Below are positions 55,143-64,000 of a stretch of 64,000 nucleotides of DNA, one piece after another. The translations under genes and the position numbers were made by a program. The number at the start of each line of letters is the position of its first letter. Within the stretch, counting starts at the first letter, position 1. The stretch comes from Rhizobium mayense (GTDB lineage: Bacteria; Pseudomonadota; Alphaproteobacteria; Rhizobiales; Rhizobiaceae), in the NCBI RefSeq assembly GCF_030272705.1, contig NZ_JARFYM010000003.1, forward strand, positions 186,001 through 250,000, read 5' to 3'. The notes under the pieces are model-generated. The model had not been told where the DNA came from. It worked only from the letters and a program-made list of their open reading frames with translations, and searched no databases.

Positions 55143-56719
55143 GCGGCATGATGATCCGCACATTTCTCACCAGCCTGGCGCTGACGGCGGCTCTTGCCCT
55201 CACAGGCTGCAATTCTGGCGCGGGACCGAAGTTTTCGATCGTCTCCGGCTCGGAAAATACCGTTATCCAGCCGATCGTCGAAGAGTTCTGCAAACAGAAA
55301 GGCGCGACCTGCAGCTTCACCTATGAAGGTACGCTGGATATCGGGCTGGCGTTGCAGAGCGACAAAGGTATCGAGCAGGACGCCGTCTGGCCGGCATCGA
55401 GCGTCTGGGTCGATATGTTCGATACCAAACGGCGCGTGAAGTCGCTGACATCGATCGCGCAGATGCCGGTCATTCTCGGCGTGCGCAAGTCCAAGGCCGA
55501 GGCGCTCGGCTGGGTCGGCAAGCCGGTCTATATGAAAGACATATTGGCAGCGGTGAAGAGCGGCTCGCTGAGGTTTCTCATGACCTCGGCAACCCAGTCC
55601 AATTCAGGTGCCAGCGCCTATCTCGCCATGCTTTCAAGCGCGCTCGGTAACAAGCCTGTCGTCGAGCCGGGTGATCTCGACAAGCCTGACGTCCAGGGCA
55701 CCGTCAAGGCATTGCTTGCCGGCGTCGAACGTTCGTCGGGTTCCTCCGGCTGGCTTGCGGATCTCTACACGGATTCCGCCAGCAAGGGCACGCTGTACGA
55801 CGCCATGTGGAATTACGAGGCGGTGCTGAAGGAAACCAATGACAAGCTCATCGGCATGGGCAAGGAGCCGCTTTACGCGATCTATCCGGCCGACGGCGTG
55901 GCGATTGCGGATTCGCCGATCGGCTTTGTCGATCACGGACGCGGGCCAGAGGTCGAGACCTTTTTCAACGAGCTCGTCGCCTATCTGCGTTCCGCACCCG
56001 TGCAGAAGGGCATCGCCGATACCGGCCGGCGCATTCCGTTGGGAGGTGTAGCGGCCAAAGCCGATCTGAATTGGAATTTCGATCCGACCCAGCTGGTGAC
56101 AGCGATCCGCATGCCCGAGCCGGCCGTGATTCGCCAGGCACTCGATCTCTATCAGAGCGCGTTGCGTAAGCCGTCGCTGACCGCCCTCTGCCTCGATTTT
56201 TCCGGCTCGATGGAGGGCAAGGGCGAAACGCAATTGCAGGCGGCCATGCAGTTTCTGTTCAACCCGGATGAAACCGGCAGGGTATTGGCGCAATGGACGC
56301 CGGCGGATCGCATCATGGTCGTTCCTTTCGACAGCCGCGTGCGAACGACCCTTCTGGCAACGGGCGACCCGGCGCAACAGAAGAGCCTTGTGGACAAGGT
56401 GTCGCTGCAGCATGCCGGCGGCGGCACCGATATGTATGCCTGCGCAAGCAGGGCGCTTGGCCGCATGAAGGATACCCCAAACCTGCCATCCTATTTGCCC
56501 GCGATCGTCATCATGACAGACGGAAAATCCGAGGATGCGAGCCGCGAATTCCTTGACGAGTGGAGGGCTACCAATCCGCATGTGCCGGTTTTCGGCATCA
56601 CCTTTGGCGATGCCGACAAGACACAACTCGATGCCCTGGCCAAAGCGACATCGGCGCGCGTATTCGATGGCAGGGATGATCTCGTCAGCGCGTTCCGCGC
56701 GGTGCGTGGTTATAACTAG
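55139..56719 (+). CDS. Lipoprotein fusing a solute-binding-like domain to a von Willebrand A domain
   Basis: 526 aa. A signal peptide with lipobox LALTGCNS is followed by a periplasmic binding-like domain (residues about 30-330: EGTLDIGLALQSDKGIEQDA, then AVWPASSVWVDMF). A VWA domain follows with a complete metal-ion site: LDFSGSMEGKGE (D-x-S-x-S), GGGTDMYACA (Thr) and IVIMTDGKSED (Asp). Predicted to sit on the periplasmic face and bind a protein partner or ligand through the metal site. It overlaps telA by 4 bp and precedes the xpaC-like gene by 7 bp. Confidence 0.87.
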   Translation: MSGMMIRTFLTSLALTAALALTGCNSGAGPKFSIVSGSENTVIQPIVEEFCKQKGATCSFTYEGTLDIGLALQSDKGIEQDAVWPASSVWVDMFDTKRRVKSLTSIAQMPVILGVRKSKAEALGWVGKPVYMKDILAAVKSGSLRFLMTSATQSNSGASAYLAMLSSALGNKPVVEPGDLDKPDVQGTVKALLAGVERSSGSSGWLADLYTDSASKGTLYDAMWNYEAVLKETNDKLIGMGKEPLYAIYPADGVAIADSPIGFVDHGRGPEVETFFNELVAYLRSAPVQKGIADTGRRIPLGGVAAKADLNWNFDPTQLVTAIRMPEPAVIRQALDLYQSALRKPSLTALCLDFSGSMEGKGETQLQAAMQFLFNPDETGRVLAQWTPADRIMVVPFDSRVRTTLLATGDPAQQKSLVDKVSLQHAGGGTDMYACASRALGRMKDTPNLPSYLPAIVIMTDGKSEDASREFLDEWRATNPHVPVFGITFGDADKTQLDALAKATSARVFDGRDDLVSAFRAVRGYN

Positions 56720-56726
56720 GACAGCA

Positions 56727-57344
56727 ATGCGAAACCGGTTCGGCAATGACTGGAATTGGATCGCGGCGGGGCTCGCCGCCGCGATCGTGGTTCCCGTCTT
56801 GAGCTTCTTTGCCGGGATGCCGTTGTGGATCGCGGCCGTCATCGGCCTGCTCGTCTTTGCGGGCCTTGTCTTCGCCCTGTCGCCGCGCCGGCTTTTCGAA
56901 GGCCTGGACGCCAAAGCGATTGGCAGGGGACGTCTAGATTTCGCGCGCGATCTTTTGACGGCGGCCAAGCCGGCGGCACAGAGGCTGGAAGCCGCGGCGG
57001 ATCACATCGCCAATAAGGAGACCGCAAAGCGGGTGCGGCATCTCGCCGAAATCGCCGCCGACGTCTTCGCCAAGGTGGAGGCGAGCCCGGAAAGTGCCGG
57101 GACGGTGCGGCGATTCCTCAGCTATTACCTGCCGCGCGCGACCGAAGTCGCCGAGGGTTTCGCCACCCTCGAGGCCAAGCGCGTGCCCGACCAGAAACGG
57201 CTGCAGGAAGTCGATCTCGTCCTCTCCAAGCTCGAGGATGCCTTCGTGCACTATTCGGATAGCCTCGTCGACGACAGGCTCGACACGCTAGACACCGAGC
57301 TGCGCCTCATACAGGCCTCGCTCAAAGAGGATATCGGACGCTGA
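56727..57344 (+). CDS. XpaC-like membrane protein
   Basis: 205 aa. Two hydrophobic segments (WIAAGLAAAIVVPVLSFFAG, IAAVIGLLVFAGLVFAL) are followed by a helical cytoplasmic domain (ARDLLTAAKPAAQRLEAAAD; FLSYYLPRATEVAEGFATLE). This layout and the FLSYYLP motif place it in the XpaC/5-bromo-4-chloroindolyl phosphate hydrolysis family. In Bacillus, xpaC also neighbours a TelA homologue (yaaN). It overlaps the next start by one base. Confidence 0.85.
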   Translation: MRNRFGNDWNWIAAGLAAAIVVPVLSFFAGMPLWIAAVIGLLVFAGLVFALSPRRLFEGLDAKAIGRGRLDFARDLLTAAKPAAQRLEAAADHIANKETAKRVRHLAEIAADVFAKVEASPESAGTVRRFLSYYLPRATEVAEGFATLEAKRVPDQKRLQEVDLVLSKLEDAFVHYSDSLVDDRLDTLDTELRLIQASLKEDIGR

Positions 57345-58450
57345 TGGCCATCTCTCGCCGCGCCTTTGGGGTAGGACTACTTGCTGCCGGCGTCGCCGGC
57401 ACCGGCGGTTATGTCGCCTTAAAAGACAGGCCGGAGCTCCAGGGACTGCTCGGTAACCGCACGAAGCTCTTCGGCTTCATCGGCGGTGAGAAGGAGGCGT
57501 TTCTGGCTGACAATGATGTCGCCGGCGCTCTGCACGGCTATGGGCTGGATGTAAACAGCCGCGTGGCCGGCTCCGTCGAGATGGTCCGCGAGCAGGCGCT
57601 TCTGTCGCAGGCTCCCGCTTTCCTCTGGCCGTCGTCCTCGATCATGGTCGATATCGCCCGGCAGAGCGGCGTCAAGATCCGCAACGACCGTGTAGTGCTG
57701 AACACGCCTGTTGTCGTCTATACCTGGCAGCCGGTGGTCGATGGGTTGATGAAAGCCGGGCTGGTCACAGTCACATCCACCGGACAGCATCAGCTTGATC
57801 TCAAGGCATTGCTCGACGCCGTTCTTGCGGGAACGAGCTGGTCCAAGCTAGGCGTCGACGCGCTCTACGGGCAGGCGCGCATCGTCTCGACCGATCCGAA
57901 CCGCTCCAATTCCGGTTTCATGTTTGCGGGATTGGTCCTGAGTCTGTTTGCGGGCAACGTCGCAACTGCTTCCGGTCTCGCCCAATTCGGCGACAAAGCG
58001 CAGACTATCTTCCGCAATATGGGCTTCAAGTCGCCGTCTTCCGGCAAGCTTTTCGATCAGTATCTGGCCGGCGGCCTCGGCGGCGAACCGATGATCGTCG
58101 GCTACGAGAATCAGCTGGTCGAATGGATCATCGCCGATCCCGAACGATGGAAGCGTGTTCAATCGAGCTCCACCGCCAAGCCGGTCGTGCTCTACCCGCA
58201 TCCGACTGTCTATTCCTCCCATCCCCTCATCGTCGTCGATGAGACCGCCAACCGGCTGATGGATGCGCTGACAAGCCCGAAGCTGCAGGAACTGGCCTGG
58301 ACCAAGCACGGCTTCCGTGGGCCGCTGGGCACGGCGACCGGCAATGCCGATGGCGCCATTGCGGGCCTCCTGCCGGCCGAGATCGACGCCGTGCTACCGA
58401 TACCAGACGCCAACGTTATGCTGGCGCTGCTCGACAAGCTGGCGGCATGA
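57344..58450 (+). CDS. Solute-binding-like protein, paralogous to the VWA lipoprotein domain
   Basis: 368 aa with an N-terminal signal (AISRRAFGVGLLAAGVAGTG) that contains two Arg and may use Tat or Sec. The rest resembles the binding-like part of the VWA lipoprotein: APAFLWPSSSIMVDIARQSG against AVWPASSVWVDMF, and NRSNSGFMFAGLVLSLFAGN against TQSNSGASAYLAMLSSALGN. It lacks a VWA domain. Last gene of the telA operon. No cognate ABC permease is present. Confidence 0.82.
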   Translation: MAISRRAFGVGLLAAGVAGTGGYVALKDRPELQGLLGNRTKLFGFIGGEKEAFLADNDVAGALHGYGLDVNSRVAGSVEMVREQALLSQAPAFLWPSSSIMVDIARQSGVKIRNDRVVLNTPVVVYTWQPVVDGLMKAGLVTVTSTGQHQLDLKALLDAVLAGTSWSKLGVDALYGQARIVSTDPNRSNSGFMFAGLVLSLFAGNVATASGLAQFGDKAQTIFRNMGFKSPSSGKLFDQYLAGGLGGEPMIVGYENQLVEWIIADPERWKRVQSSSTAKPVVLYPHPTVYSSHPLIVVDETANRLMDALTSPKLQELAWTKHGFRGPLGTATGNADGAIAGLLPAEIDAVLPIPDANVMLALLDKLAA

Positions 58451-58639
58451 GGGCAGGGGCCTGGCGTATTTTTTCCGCCTAAGCCTTGCATTCTCGATAA
58501 ATCGAATGTATGGGCAGCCGCATTCCACACGTAAGGCATGGGATTGTCCGGGAGAAATCCGGATCGTTCCGCCCGGTGGCATCTTCGAAGAGGATGCTGT
58601 TCGCCTTGCGGAGGTTCAACCGGAAAAGGAGTCAAAGGC

Positions 58640-59407
58640 ATGGCATTGCCTGATTTTTCTATGCGCCAGCTTCTCGAAGCAGGCGTTCACTTCGGCCACC
58701 AGACGCATCGCTGGAACCCGAAGATGAAGCCGTACATCTTCGGCGATCGTAATAACATCCACATCATCGACCTCGCTCAAACCGTTCCGATGCTGAGCCG
58801 CGCTCTGCAGGTTGTCAGCGACACCGTTGCCCGTGGCGGCCGCGTTCTGTTCGTCGGCACCAAGCGCCAGGCGTCCGAACTGATCGCCGACAGCGCAAAG
58901 CGTTCGGCTCAGTACTACGTCAACGCCCGCTGGCTCGGCGGCATGATGACCAACTGGAAGACGATTTCGAATTCCATCCAGCGTCTGCGCAAGCTCGACG
59001 AGATCCTCAACGGCGACGCCCAGGGCTTCACCAAGAAGGAACGTCTGAACCTTGAGCGCGAGCGCGAAAAGCTGGACAAGGCTCTCGGCGGTATCCGCGA
59101 TATGGGCGGCACCCCTGACCTGATGTTCATCATCGACACCAACAAGGAAAAGATCGCGATCGACGAAGCCAAGCGCCTCGGCATCCCGGTCGTCGCCATC
59201 ATCGACTCGAACTGCGATCCGGACCTGATCGATTACCCGATCCCGGGCAACGACGACGCCTCGCGCGCCATCGCCCTCTACTGCGACCTGATCTCGCGCG
59301 CCGCCATCGACGGCATCGCTCGCCAGCAGAGCGCATCCGGCCGCGACCTCGGCGCTTCCATCGAAGCTCCGATCGAGGAGACTCTGGCGGACGGCACCGA
59401 AGCCTGA
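58640..59407 (+). CDS. rpsB: 30S ribosomal protein S2
   Basis: 255 aa beginning [20 protein letters not shown]. Landmarks include [33 protein letters not shown] and the C-terminal [28 protein letters not shown] precedes the ATG at 58640; the longer open frame is not used. First gene of the conserved rpsB-tsf-pyrH-frr block. Confidence 0.98.
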   Translation: MALPDFSMRQLLEAGVHFGHQTHRWNPKMKPYIFGDRNNIHIIDLAQTVPMLSRALQVVSDTVARGGRVLFVGTKRQASELIADSAKRSAQYYVNARWLGGMMTNWKTISNSIQRLRKLDEILNGDAQGFTKKERLNLEREREKLDKALGGIRDMGGTPDLMFIIDTNKEKIAIDEAKRLGIPVVAIIDSNCDPDLIDYPIPGNDDASRAIALYCDLISRAAIDGIARQQSASGRDLGASIEAPIEETLADGTEA

Positions 59408-59680
59408 TCGCGCCCCGCGGCGGACAGACCTTTGTCCGCCCGAGCGTAATGAAATCCGGGATAAGGCCGTTTGCGACCTCAACGAGTTCGAGCGGCCTTA
59501 TCGCGTTTTACATAACGCCTTGCCTGGGCGGTAAATCCAGGCATGTTCCAATCAAGAATTCCACAGTATGACGCAGCTTCATAACGCTGTCATACTTACG
59601 GGTACATTTCGTCCCTCAAATCGGTGCCGCTTCGGCTCAAAACCGCATGCCGCACCGTATGAACCGACAAGAGGAAGCTT
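59408..59680 (+). other. rpsB-tsf intercistronic region with two hairpins
   Basis: GGCGGACA (59419-59426) pairs with TGTCCGCC (59433-59440). Further on ATAAGGCCG (59461-59469) pairs with CGGCCTTAT (59493-59501), followed by CGCGTTTTA, which could attenuate transcription into tsf. No gene is seen. Confidence 0.5.
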
Positions 59681-60607
59681 ATGACCGAGATTACGGCTGC
59701 ACTGGTGAAGGAACTGCGCGAAAAGTCTGGCGCAGGCATGATGGACTGCAAGAAGGCGCTGACCGAAACCAACGGCGATATCGAAGCCGCGATCGACTGG
59801 CTGCGCGCTAAGGGCATCTCCAAGGCCGACAAGAAGTCCGGCCGCACCGCCGCTGAAGGCTTGGTCGCCATTGCCGGCGCCGGTCACAAGGCCGTTGTCG
59901 TCGAGCTCAACTCCGAAACCGACTTTGTTGCCCGTAACGATGCCTTCCAGGACCTCGCTCGCGGCATTGCCGAAGTTGCGTTGTCCACCGATGGCACGGT
60001 CGAAGCCATTTCGGCTGCGACCTATCCCGCATCCGGCAAGCCGGTCGCTGACACCATCAAGGACGCGATCGCAACCATCGGCGAGAACATGACGCTTCGT
60101 CGTGCGGCCAAGCTGGAAGTCGAGCACGGCGTCGTGGCGACCTACATCCACAACGCTGCCGGCGACGGTATCGGCAAGCTTGGCGTTCTGGTCGCCCTGA
60201 AGTCGGTCGGTGACAAGGCCGTTCTGACGTCGATCGGTCGCCAGGTTGCCATGCACATTGCTGCTACCAACCCGCTGGCTATCCGCGCCGAAGAAGTCGA
60301 TGCCGCAGTCGCCGAGCGCGAACGCAACGTCTTCATCGAGCAGTCCCGCGAATCCGGCAAGCCGGAAGCCATCATCGAAAAGATGGTGGAAGGCCGCATG
60401 CGCAAGTTCTTCGAGGAAGTCGCTCTTCTCTCGCAGGCGTTCGTCATCAACCCGGACCTGACGGTCGCTGCTGCCATCAAGGAAGCTGAAAAGACCGCCG
60501 GCGCGCCGATCGAAATCACCGGCATGGCCCGTCTGCTCCTCGGCGAAGGCATCGAGAAGGAAGAGACTGACTTCGCTGCCGAAGTTGCTGCCGTCGCCAA
60601 GGGCTGA
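59681..60607 (+). CDS. tsf: Elongation factor Ts
   Basis: 308 aa. It recycles EF-Tu. The N-terminal UBA-like domain is [20 protein letters not shown] then [28 protein letters not shown] and [16 protein letters not shown] are conserved EF-Ts sequences. Confidence 0.98.
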   Translation: MTEITAALVKELREKSGAGMMDCKKALTETNGDIEAAIDWLRAKGISKADKKSGRTAAEGLVAIAGAGHKAVVVELNSETDFVARNDAFQDLARGIAEVALSTDGTVEAISAATYPASGKPVADTIKDAIATIGENMTLRRAAKLEVEHGVVATYIHNAAGDGIGKLGVLVALKSVGDKAVLTSIGRQVAMHIAATNPLAIRAEEVDAAVAERERNVFIEQSRESGKPEAIIEKMVEGRMRKFFEEVALLSQAFVINPDLTVAAAIKEAEKTAGAPIEITGMARLLLGEGIEKEETDFAAEVAAVAKG

Positions 60608-60763
60608 TCGGCGAAATCATTTCGCCTGTTGACGAAACGAATCCATATCCCAGATAGGTGAAACCATATCAGGGGAAACCCGTGGGCATCGCGTGACAAC
60701 GCGGTGCCCTTCGTGTATCCGGCATTCACAATTAATCCCCCGCGATCACTTCAAGGAGCCACG

Positions 60764-61483
60764 ATGTCCCAGCCGATCTACAAGCGCGTTTTGCTCAAGG
60801 CCTCCGGCGAAGCTCTGATGGGCAGCCAAGGGTTCGGTATCGACGTTACCGTCGCTGACCGGATTGCATCCGATATTGCTGAAGCGCGCGAAATGGGTGT
60901 CGAGGTCGGCGTCGTCGTCGGCGGCGGCAATATCTTCCGCGGCGTCGCCGTGGCCTCCAAGGGTGGAGACCGCGTGACCGGCGACCATATGGGCATGCTC
61001 GGGACCATCATCAACGCGCTGGCACTCGCCACGTCGCTGCGCAAGCTGGACATCGATACGGTGGTGCTCTCGGCCATTTCCATGCCGGAAATTTGCGAGA
61101 GCTTTTCGCAGCGCGCCACGCTTTACCACCTCTCGCTTGGCCGTGTGGTGATCTTCGCCGGCGGCACCGGCAATCCCTTCTTCACCACCGATTCCGCGGC
61201 AGCGCTGCGCGCCGCCGAAATGGGCGCCGAGGCAATCTTCAAGGGCACGCAGGTCGATGGCATCTATTCCGCCGACCCGAAGAAGTTCCCCGACGCCGAG
61301 CGTTTCGAACATCTGACCCATAGCCAGGTGCTGGAAAAGGGATTGGCCGTCATGGATGTGGCCGCTGTGGCACTCGCGCGGGAAAATTCAATTCCAATCA
61401 TCGTCTTTTCAATTCATGAAAAAGGCGGCTTCGCGGAAATCTTGACCGGCGGCGGCCGTAAGACCATCGTATCAGACAACTGA
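60764..61483 (+). CDS. pyrH: Uridylate kinase
   Basis: 239 aa. It phosphorylates UMP to [23 protein letters not shown] starts the fold; [11 protein letters not shown] and [17 protein letters not shown] bind phosphate and UMP. AAGGAG precedes the ATG at 60764. Confidence 0.97.
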   Translation: MSQPIYKRVLLKASGEALMGSQGFGIDVTVADRIASDIAEAREMGVEVGVVVGGGNIFRGVAVASKGGDRVTGDHMGMLGTIINALALATSLRKLDIDTVVLSAISMPEICESFSQRATLYHLSLGRVVIFAGGTGNPFFTTDSAAALRAAEMGAEAIFKGTQVDGIYSADPKKFPDAERFEHLTHSQVLEKGLAVMDVAAVALARENSIPIIVFSIHEKGGFAEILTGGGRKTIVSDN

Positions 61484-61539
61484 CGTTCCGGTGGCACCGG
61501 CTCCGCCCGGCGCCGCCTACTACATGGGAGTATAAGCAC

Positions 61540-62100
61540 ATGAGTGAAGGCACCGACCTCAAGGAACTGAAGCGCCGCATGGACGGCGCCATTGCGGCAT
61601 TCAAGAGCGACATCGCCTCGCTGCGTACAGGACGAGCATCCGCCAACATTCTCGATCCGGTAACGGTTGAAGCCTATGGCTCGCGTATGCCGCTGAACCA
61701 GGTCGCCAACATCACCGTGCCCGAGCCGCGCATGCTGACGGTCTCCGTCTGGGACAAGGCGATGGTCGGGGCCGTGGAGCGGTCGATCCGCGAATCCAAT
61801 CTCGGCCTCAATCCGATCGTCGATGGTCAAAATCTGCGCATCCCGTTGCCGGAACTCAACGAAGAGCGCCGGCGTTCGCTGGTCAAGGTCGCTCATGAAT
61901 ATGCCGAGAAGGCGAAGGTGGCGATTCGCCATGTCCGCCGTGATGGCATGGACGGTCTCAAAAAGGCCGAAAAGGACGGTGTAATCGGTCAGGACGAAAG
62001 CCGTGCCCAGTCCGAGCGTGTACAGAAGATGACGGACGACACGATTTCCGACATCGACCGCTTGCTTGCCGAGAAAGAAAAGGAAATCATGCAGGTCTGA
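61540..62100 (+). CDS. frr: Ribosome recycling factor
   Basis: 186 aa, the usual length. [35 protein letters not shown] and [14 protein letters not shown] are diagnostic. It splits post-termination ribosomes with EF-G. It lies 56 bp after pyrH. Confidence 0.97.
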   Translation: MSEGTDLKELKRRMDGAIAAFKSDIASLRTGRASANILDPVTVEAYGSRMPLNQVANITVPEPRMLTVSVWDKAMVGAVERSIRESNLGLNPIVDGQNLRIPLPELNEERRRSLVKVAHEYAEKAKVAIRHVRRDGMDGLKKAEKDGVIGQDESRAQSERVQKMTDDTISDIDRLLAEKEKEIMQV

Positions 62101-62106
62101 TTGCAC

Positions 62107-62200
62107 GCTAGAGCATCCCGCTTTCGATCAGGAAGCATTGAAAGCGGCGAGGGTGCGCTAGATTTATAAGCCTAGAGCATTTCCTGCCGAACGAAACCGG
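62107..62200. repeat. Intergenic palindromic repeat element between frr and uppS
   Basis: Contains CTAGAGCATCCCGC (62108-62121), exact on the other strand at 50381-50394, with a CCGCTTTC/GAAAGCGG hairpin (62118-62125 and 62140-62147) and a second CTAGAGCAT unit near 62172. It resembles dispersed rhizobial intergenic elements and interrupts an otherwise compact operon. Confidence 0.6.
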
Positions 62201-62206
62201 ATCCAT

Positions 62207-62953
62207 ATGTCAGCTCCCACCTTCTCTGCGATACCCGATCACGTTGCCATCATCATGGATGGCAACGGGCGCTGGGCCAATGCGCGCGGCCTGCCGCGCA
62301 CCATGGGTCACCGCAAGGGCGTAGAGGCTGTACGCGAGACGGTGAGGGCCGCCGGTGATGTCGGCGTAAAATACTTGACGCTCTTCGCTTTCTCCTCGGA
62401 GAACTGGCGCCGTCCCGAAACGGAGGTAAGCGACCTTCTTGGTCTGCTGAAAGCCTTCATCCGGCGAGACCTTGCGGAATTGCATCGCCAGAACGTCCGT
62501 ATTCGGGTAATCGGCGATCGCTACAATCTACGCAGCGACATCCTGCCGTTGTTGATCGAGGCCGAAGAGACCACCAGGAACAATACCGCCCTGACGCTCG
62601 TTATCGCCTTCAATTACGGCTCGCGCGACGAGATCGCCCGCGCCGTCGTCAGTCTCGCCAAGGATGTCGAAGCCGGGCGACTGCGCGCGCAGGATATCCG
62701 TCCCGAATTGATCGATGCTCGGCTCGACACCGCCGGAATACCCGATCCTGATCTCATCATCAGGACCAGCGGTGAGGAGCGGCTGTCGAACTTTCTGCTT
62801 TGGCAGGCCGCCTACTCGGAATTCATGTTCATGCCGGAATATTGGCCGGACTTCAGCCGCGATCTTTTCTTCTCCGCGCTGGAGAAATATGCCGCGCGCG
62901 ACCGGCGCTTTGGCGGTCTTTCCGCCAAGCAGGCCGCTGCCGTGGGGTCCTGA
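62207..62953 (+). CDS. uppS: Undecaprenyl (isoprenyl) diphosphate synthase
   Basis: 248 aa. It makes the C55 lipid carrier for peptidoglycan and polysaccharide. [20 protein letters not shown] (catalytic Asp), [11 protein letters not shown] and [19 protein letters not shown] then YSEFMF are all present. Its stop overlaps the cdsA start (TGATG). Confidence 0.97.
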   Translation: MSAPTFSAIPDHVAIIMDGNGRWANARGLPRTMGHRKGVEAVRETVRAAGDVGVKYLTLFAFSSENWRRPETEVSDLLGLLKAFIRRDLAELHRQNVRIRVIGDRYNLRSDILPLLIEAEETTRNNTALTLVIAFNYGSRDEIARAVVSLAKDVEAGRLRAQDIRPELIDARLDTAGIPDPDLIIRTSGEERLSNFLLWQAAYSEFMFMPEYWPDFSRDLFFSALEKYAARDRRFGGLSAKQAAAVGS

Positions 62954-63786
62954 TGAGCCGTGAACTCAGGCTGCGCATTATTTCCGGCATCATTCTTGCC
63001 GGGGTTGTTCTGGCTGCCACGTGGTATGGCGGCCTGAGTTTTCGCATCCTGGCGGCGGCGATCGGTCTGCTTGTCTATTACGAATGGTCGACGATAACCG
63101 ATCTGCACGGCCGCGATCCGCAGGGCAATGCGCTCGGCTGGCTCGCCCTGGTTCTGATAGCCGGCGCGACTCTGATGGGAGAATCGGTCTATTCCCTCGA
63201 GGTATTGATCATCTTCGTTGCAATCGCGGCCGTCATGGTTGCCATGCGACACAAAAGTTGGTGGCTGCCTGGCGGAATATTCTATGCTGGATTGACGGCC
63301 ATAGCCCTTGCCGAGATTCGTGACGACGATTTGCGCGGCTTCGTGCTGATGCTGTTCATCTTCGCCACGGTTTGGGCGACGGATATTTTCGCCTATTTCG
63401 TCGGCCGCGCCATCGGAGGACCGAAGCTTGCGCCGCGCATATCACCCGGCAAGACCTGGTCGGGTGCGATCGGTGGCGCTGTCGCCGCCGTTATCGCCGG
63501 GACGGCGGTCGTCTGGAGTTTTTTTTCCGCGGATGGTTTATGGATTCCTGTGCTCGCGCTTGTGCTGTCAATCTGCAGCCAGATCGGCGATTTATTCGAG
63601 TCTTTCATCAAACGCAGTTTCGGAGTTAAAGACTCCAGTCACCTGATTCCCGGTCATGGCGGCGTCATGGATCGGGTCGATGGACTAATTTTTGCTTGTT
63701 TTGCGGCGTTTTTGTTGGCTATCGTAATATCGCTGACAATGAGCGGCGAGACCATGTCATTGGGCGGCGTGCTGCTCGGTGTCTGA
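62953..63786 (+). CDS. cdsA: Phosphatidate cytidylyltransferase
   Basis: The 277-aa inner-membrane protein has about seven hydrophobic segments and the family signature SHLIPGHGGVMDRVDGLIFA near the C-terminus. It makes CDP-diacylglycerol for phospholipid synthesis. The ATG at 62953 ([13 protein letters not shown]) overlaps uppS by three bases. Confidence 0.96.
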   Translation: MSRELRLRIISGIILAGVVLAATWYGGLSFRILAAAIGLLVYYEWSTITDLHGRDPQGNALGWLALVLIAGATLMGESVYSLEVLIIFVAIAAVMVAMRHKSWWLPGGIFYAGLTAIALAEIRDDDLRGFVLMLFIFATVWATDIFAYFVGRAIGGPKLAPRISPGKTWSGAIGGAVAAVIAGTAVVWSFFSADGLWIPVLALVLSICSQIGDLFESFIKRSFGVKDSSHLIPGHGGVMDRVDGLIFACFAAFLLAIVISLTMSGETMSLGGVLLGV

Positions 63787-63810
63787 AATCAACGCGAACA
63801 GGATCGTTGT

Positions 63811-64000
63811 ATGGGTAGCGCGGCAGGCATCATCGGCTTCTTGACGAACAACGTCATCACGTTTGTTTTCGTGCTGTCATTGCTCGTCTTTGTACATGAG
63901 ATGGGCCATTATCTGGTCGGGCGTTGGTCCGGCATCCGTATCATGGCCTTTTCGCTCGGATTCGGTCCGGAAATCGCCGGCTTTACCGATCGCCATGGCA
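63811..64000 (+). CDS. rseP: RseP-family site-2 protease (partial, cut by window end)
   Basis: The first 63 codons are visible: MGSAAGIIGFLTNNVITFVF, then LLVFVHEMGHYLVGRWSGIR with the zinc motif HEMGH in the first membrane helix, and MAFSLGFGPEI. This is the intramembrane metalloprotease RseP/MmpA, which follows cdsA in alphaproteobacteria and cleaves anti-sigma factors and other membrane proteins. GGAT lies before the ATG. The C-terminal part lies beyond the window. Confidence 0.92.
   Translation, partial: MGSAAGIIGFLTNNVITFVFVLSLLVFVHEMGHYLVGRWSGIRIMAFSLGFGPEIAGFTDRHG

Overview
The window reads as chromosomal DNA of a Rhizobium-type alphaproteobacterium (Rhizobiaceae). The evidence is the aapJQMP amino-acid transporter, the PHB synthase and phasin genes, the EipB, DUF3126, NDUFS4-like and CHCC zinc-finger families typical of alphaproteobacteria, strong third-position GC bias, and the rpsB-tsf-pyrH-frr-uppS-cdsA-rseP order. 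Identification below genus level is not possible from the sequence alone.

Layout. (1) 1-7.1 kb: an IS1595-like element with a passenger gene sits exactly at the 3' end of radC; behind it lies a tight minus-strand run phaC-sfsA-map-radC. (2) 7.2-16.9 kb: an AlaC-like aminotransferase, homoserine dehydrogenase and recJ; then three minus-strand tRNA-Glu genes, two of them inside an identical 85-bp direct repeat that brackets a Tat-exported metallo-deacylase-like gene; then a lipoprotein, glyoxalase I, a twin cold-shock-domain protein and a DUF192 protein. (3) 16.9-20.6 kb: tRNA-Pro, small accessory genes (secreted protein, SRAP peptidase, lipoprotein, DUF3309 micro-protein), the NDUFS4-like subunit and tRNA-Arg(TCT). 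(4) 20.6-34.4 kb: an accessory block. It opens with gene debris (IS481 transposase tail, ABC ATPase and permease joined by a deletion, a FixJ/LuxR-type HTH tail, a VIT/CCC1 transporter tail). Then come an 11-bp tandem repeat array before a polysaccharide flippase and pyruvyl-transferase pair, a 1311-aa ADCY10-like cyclase/NTPase/TPR protein, and a convergent three-gene operon: ThDP enzyme, flavin amine oxidase and a KAS III-like protein that lacks the catalytic Cys. (5) 33.8-45.8 kb: LysE exporter/Lrp regulator, aapJQMP, metC, an FAD monooxygenase, a hydrolase, an enoyl-CoA hydratase-fold protein, cysE and DUF3126. (6) 46.1-53.8 kb: phasin, clpS-clpA, a HIT protein, a FemAB/GNAT-like transferase, GDPD, RidA and EipB. 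(7) 54.0-58.5 kb: a tightly overlapped four-gene operon telA, SBP-VWA lipoprotein, xpaC-like, SBP-like. (8) 58.6-64 kb: the translation/envelope block rpsB to rseP, cut off by the window end.

How the genes work together. Carbon storage (phaC, phasin), methionine/cysteine/threonine metabolism (hom, metC, cysE, AlaC-like) and amino-acid transport (aap, LysE) form the housekeeping layer. The two best candidates for undescribed biology are the ThDP enzyme/amine oxidase/Cys-less KAS III operon at 28.8-33.3 kb, which looks like a small specialised-metabolite pathway starting from an amino acid, and the telA/VWA/xpaC operon, which looks like an envelope-associated stress system. Both functions are inferred.
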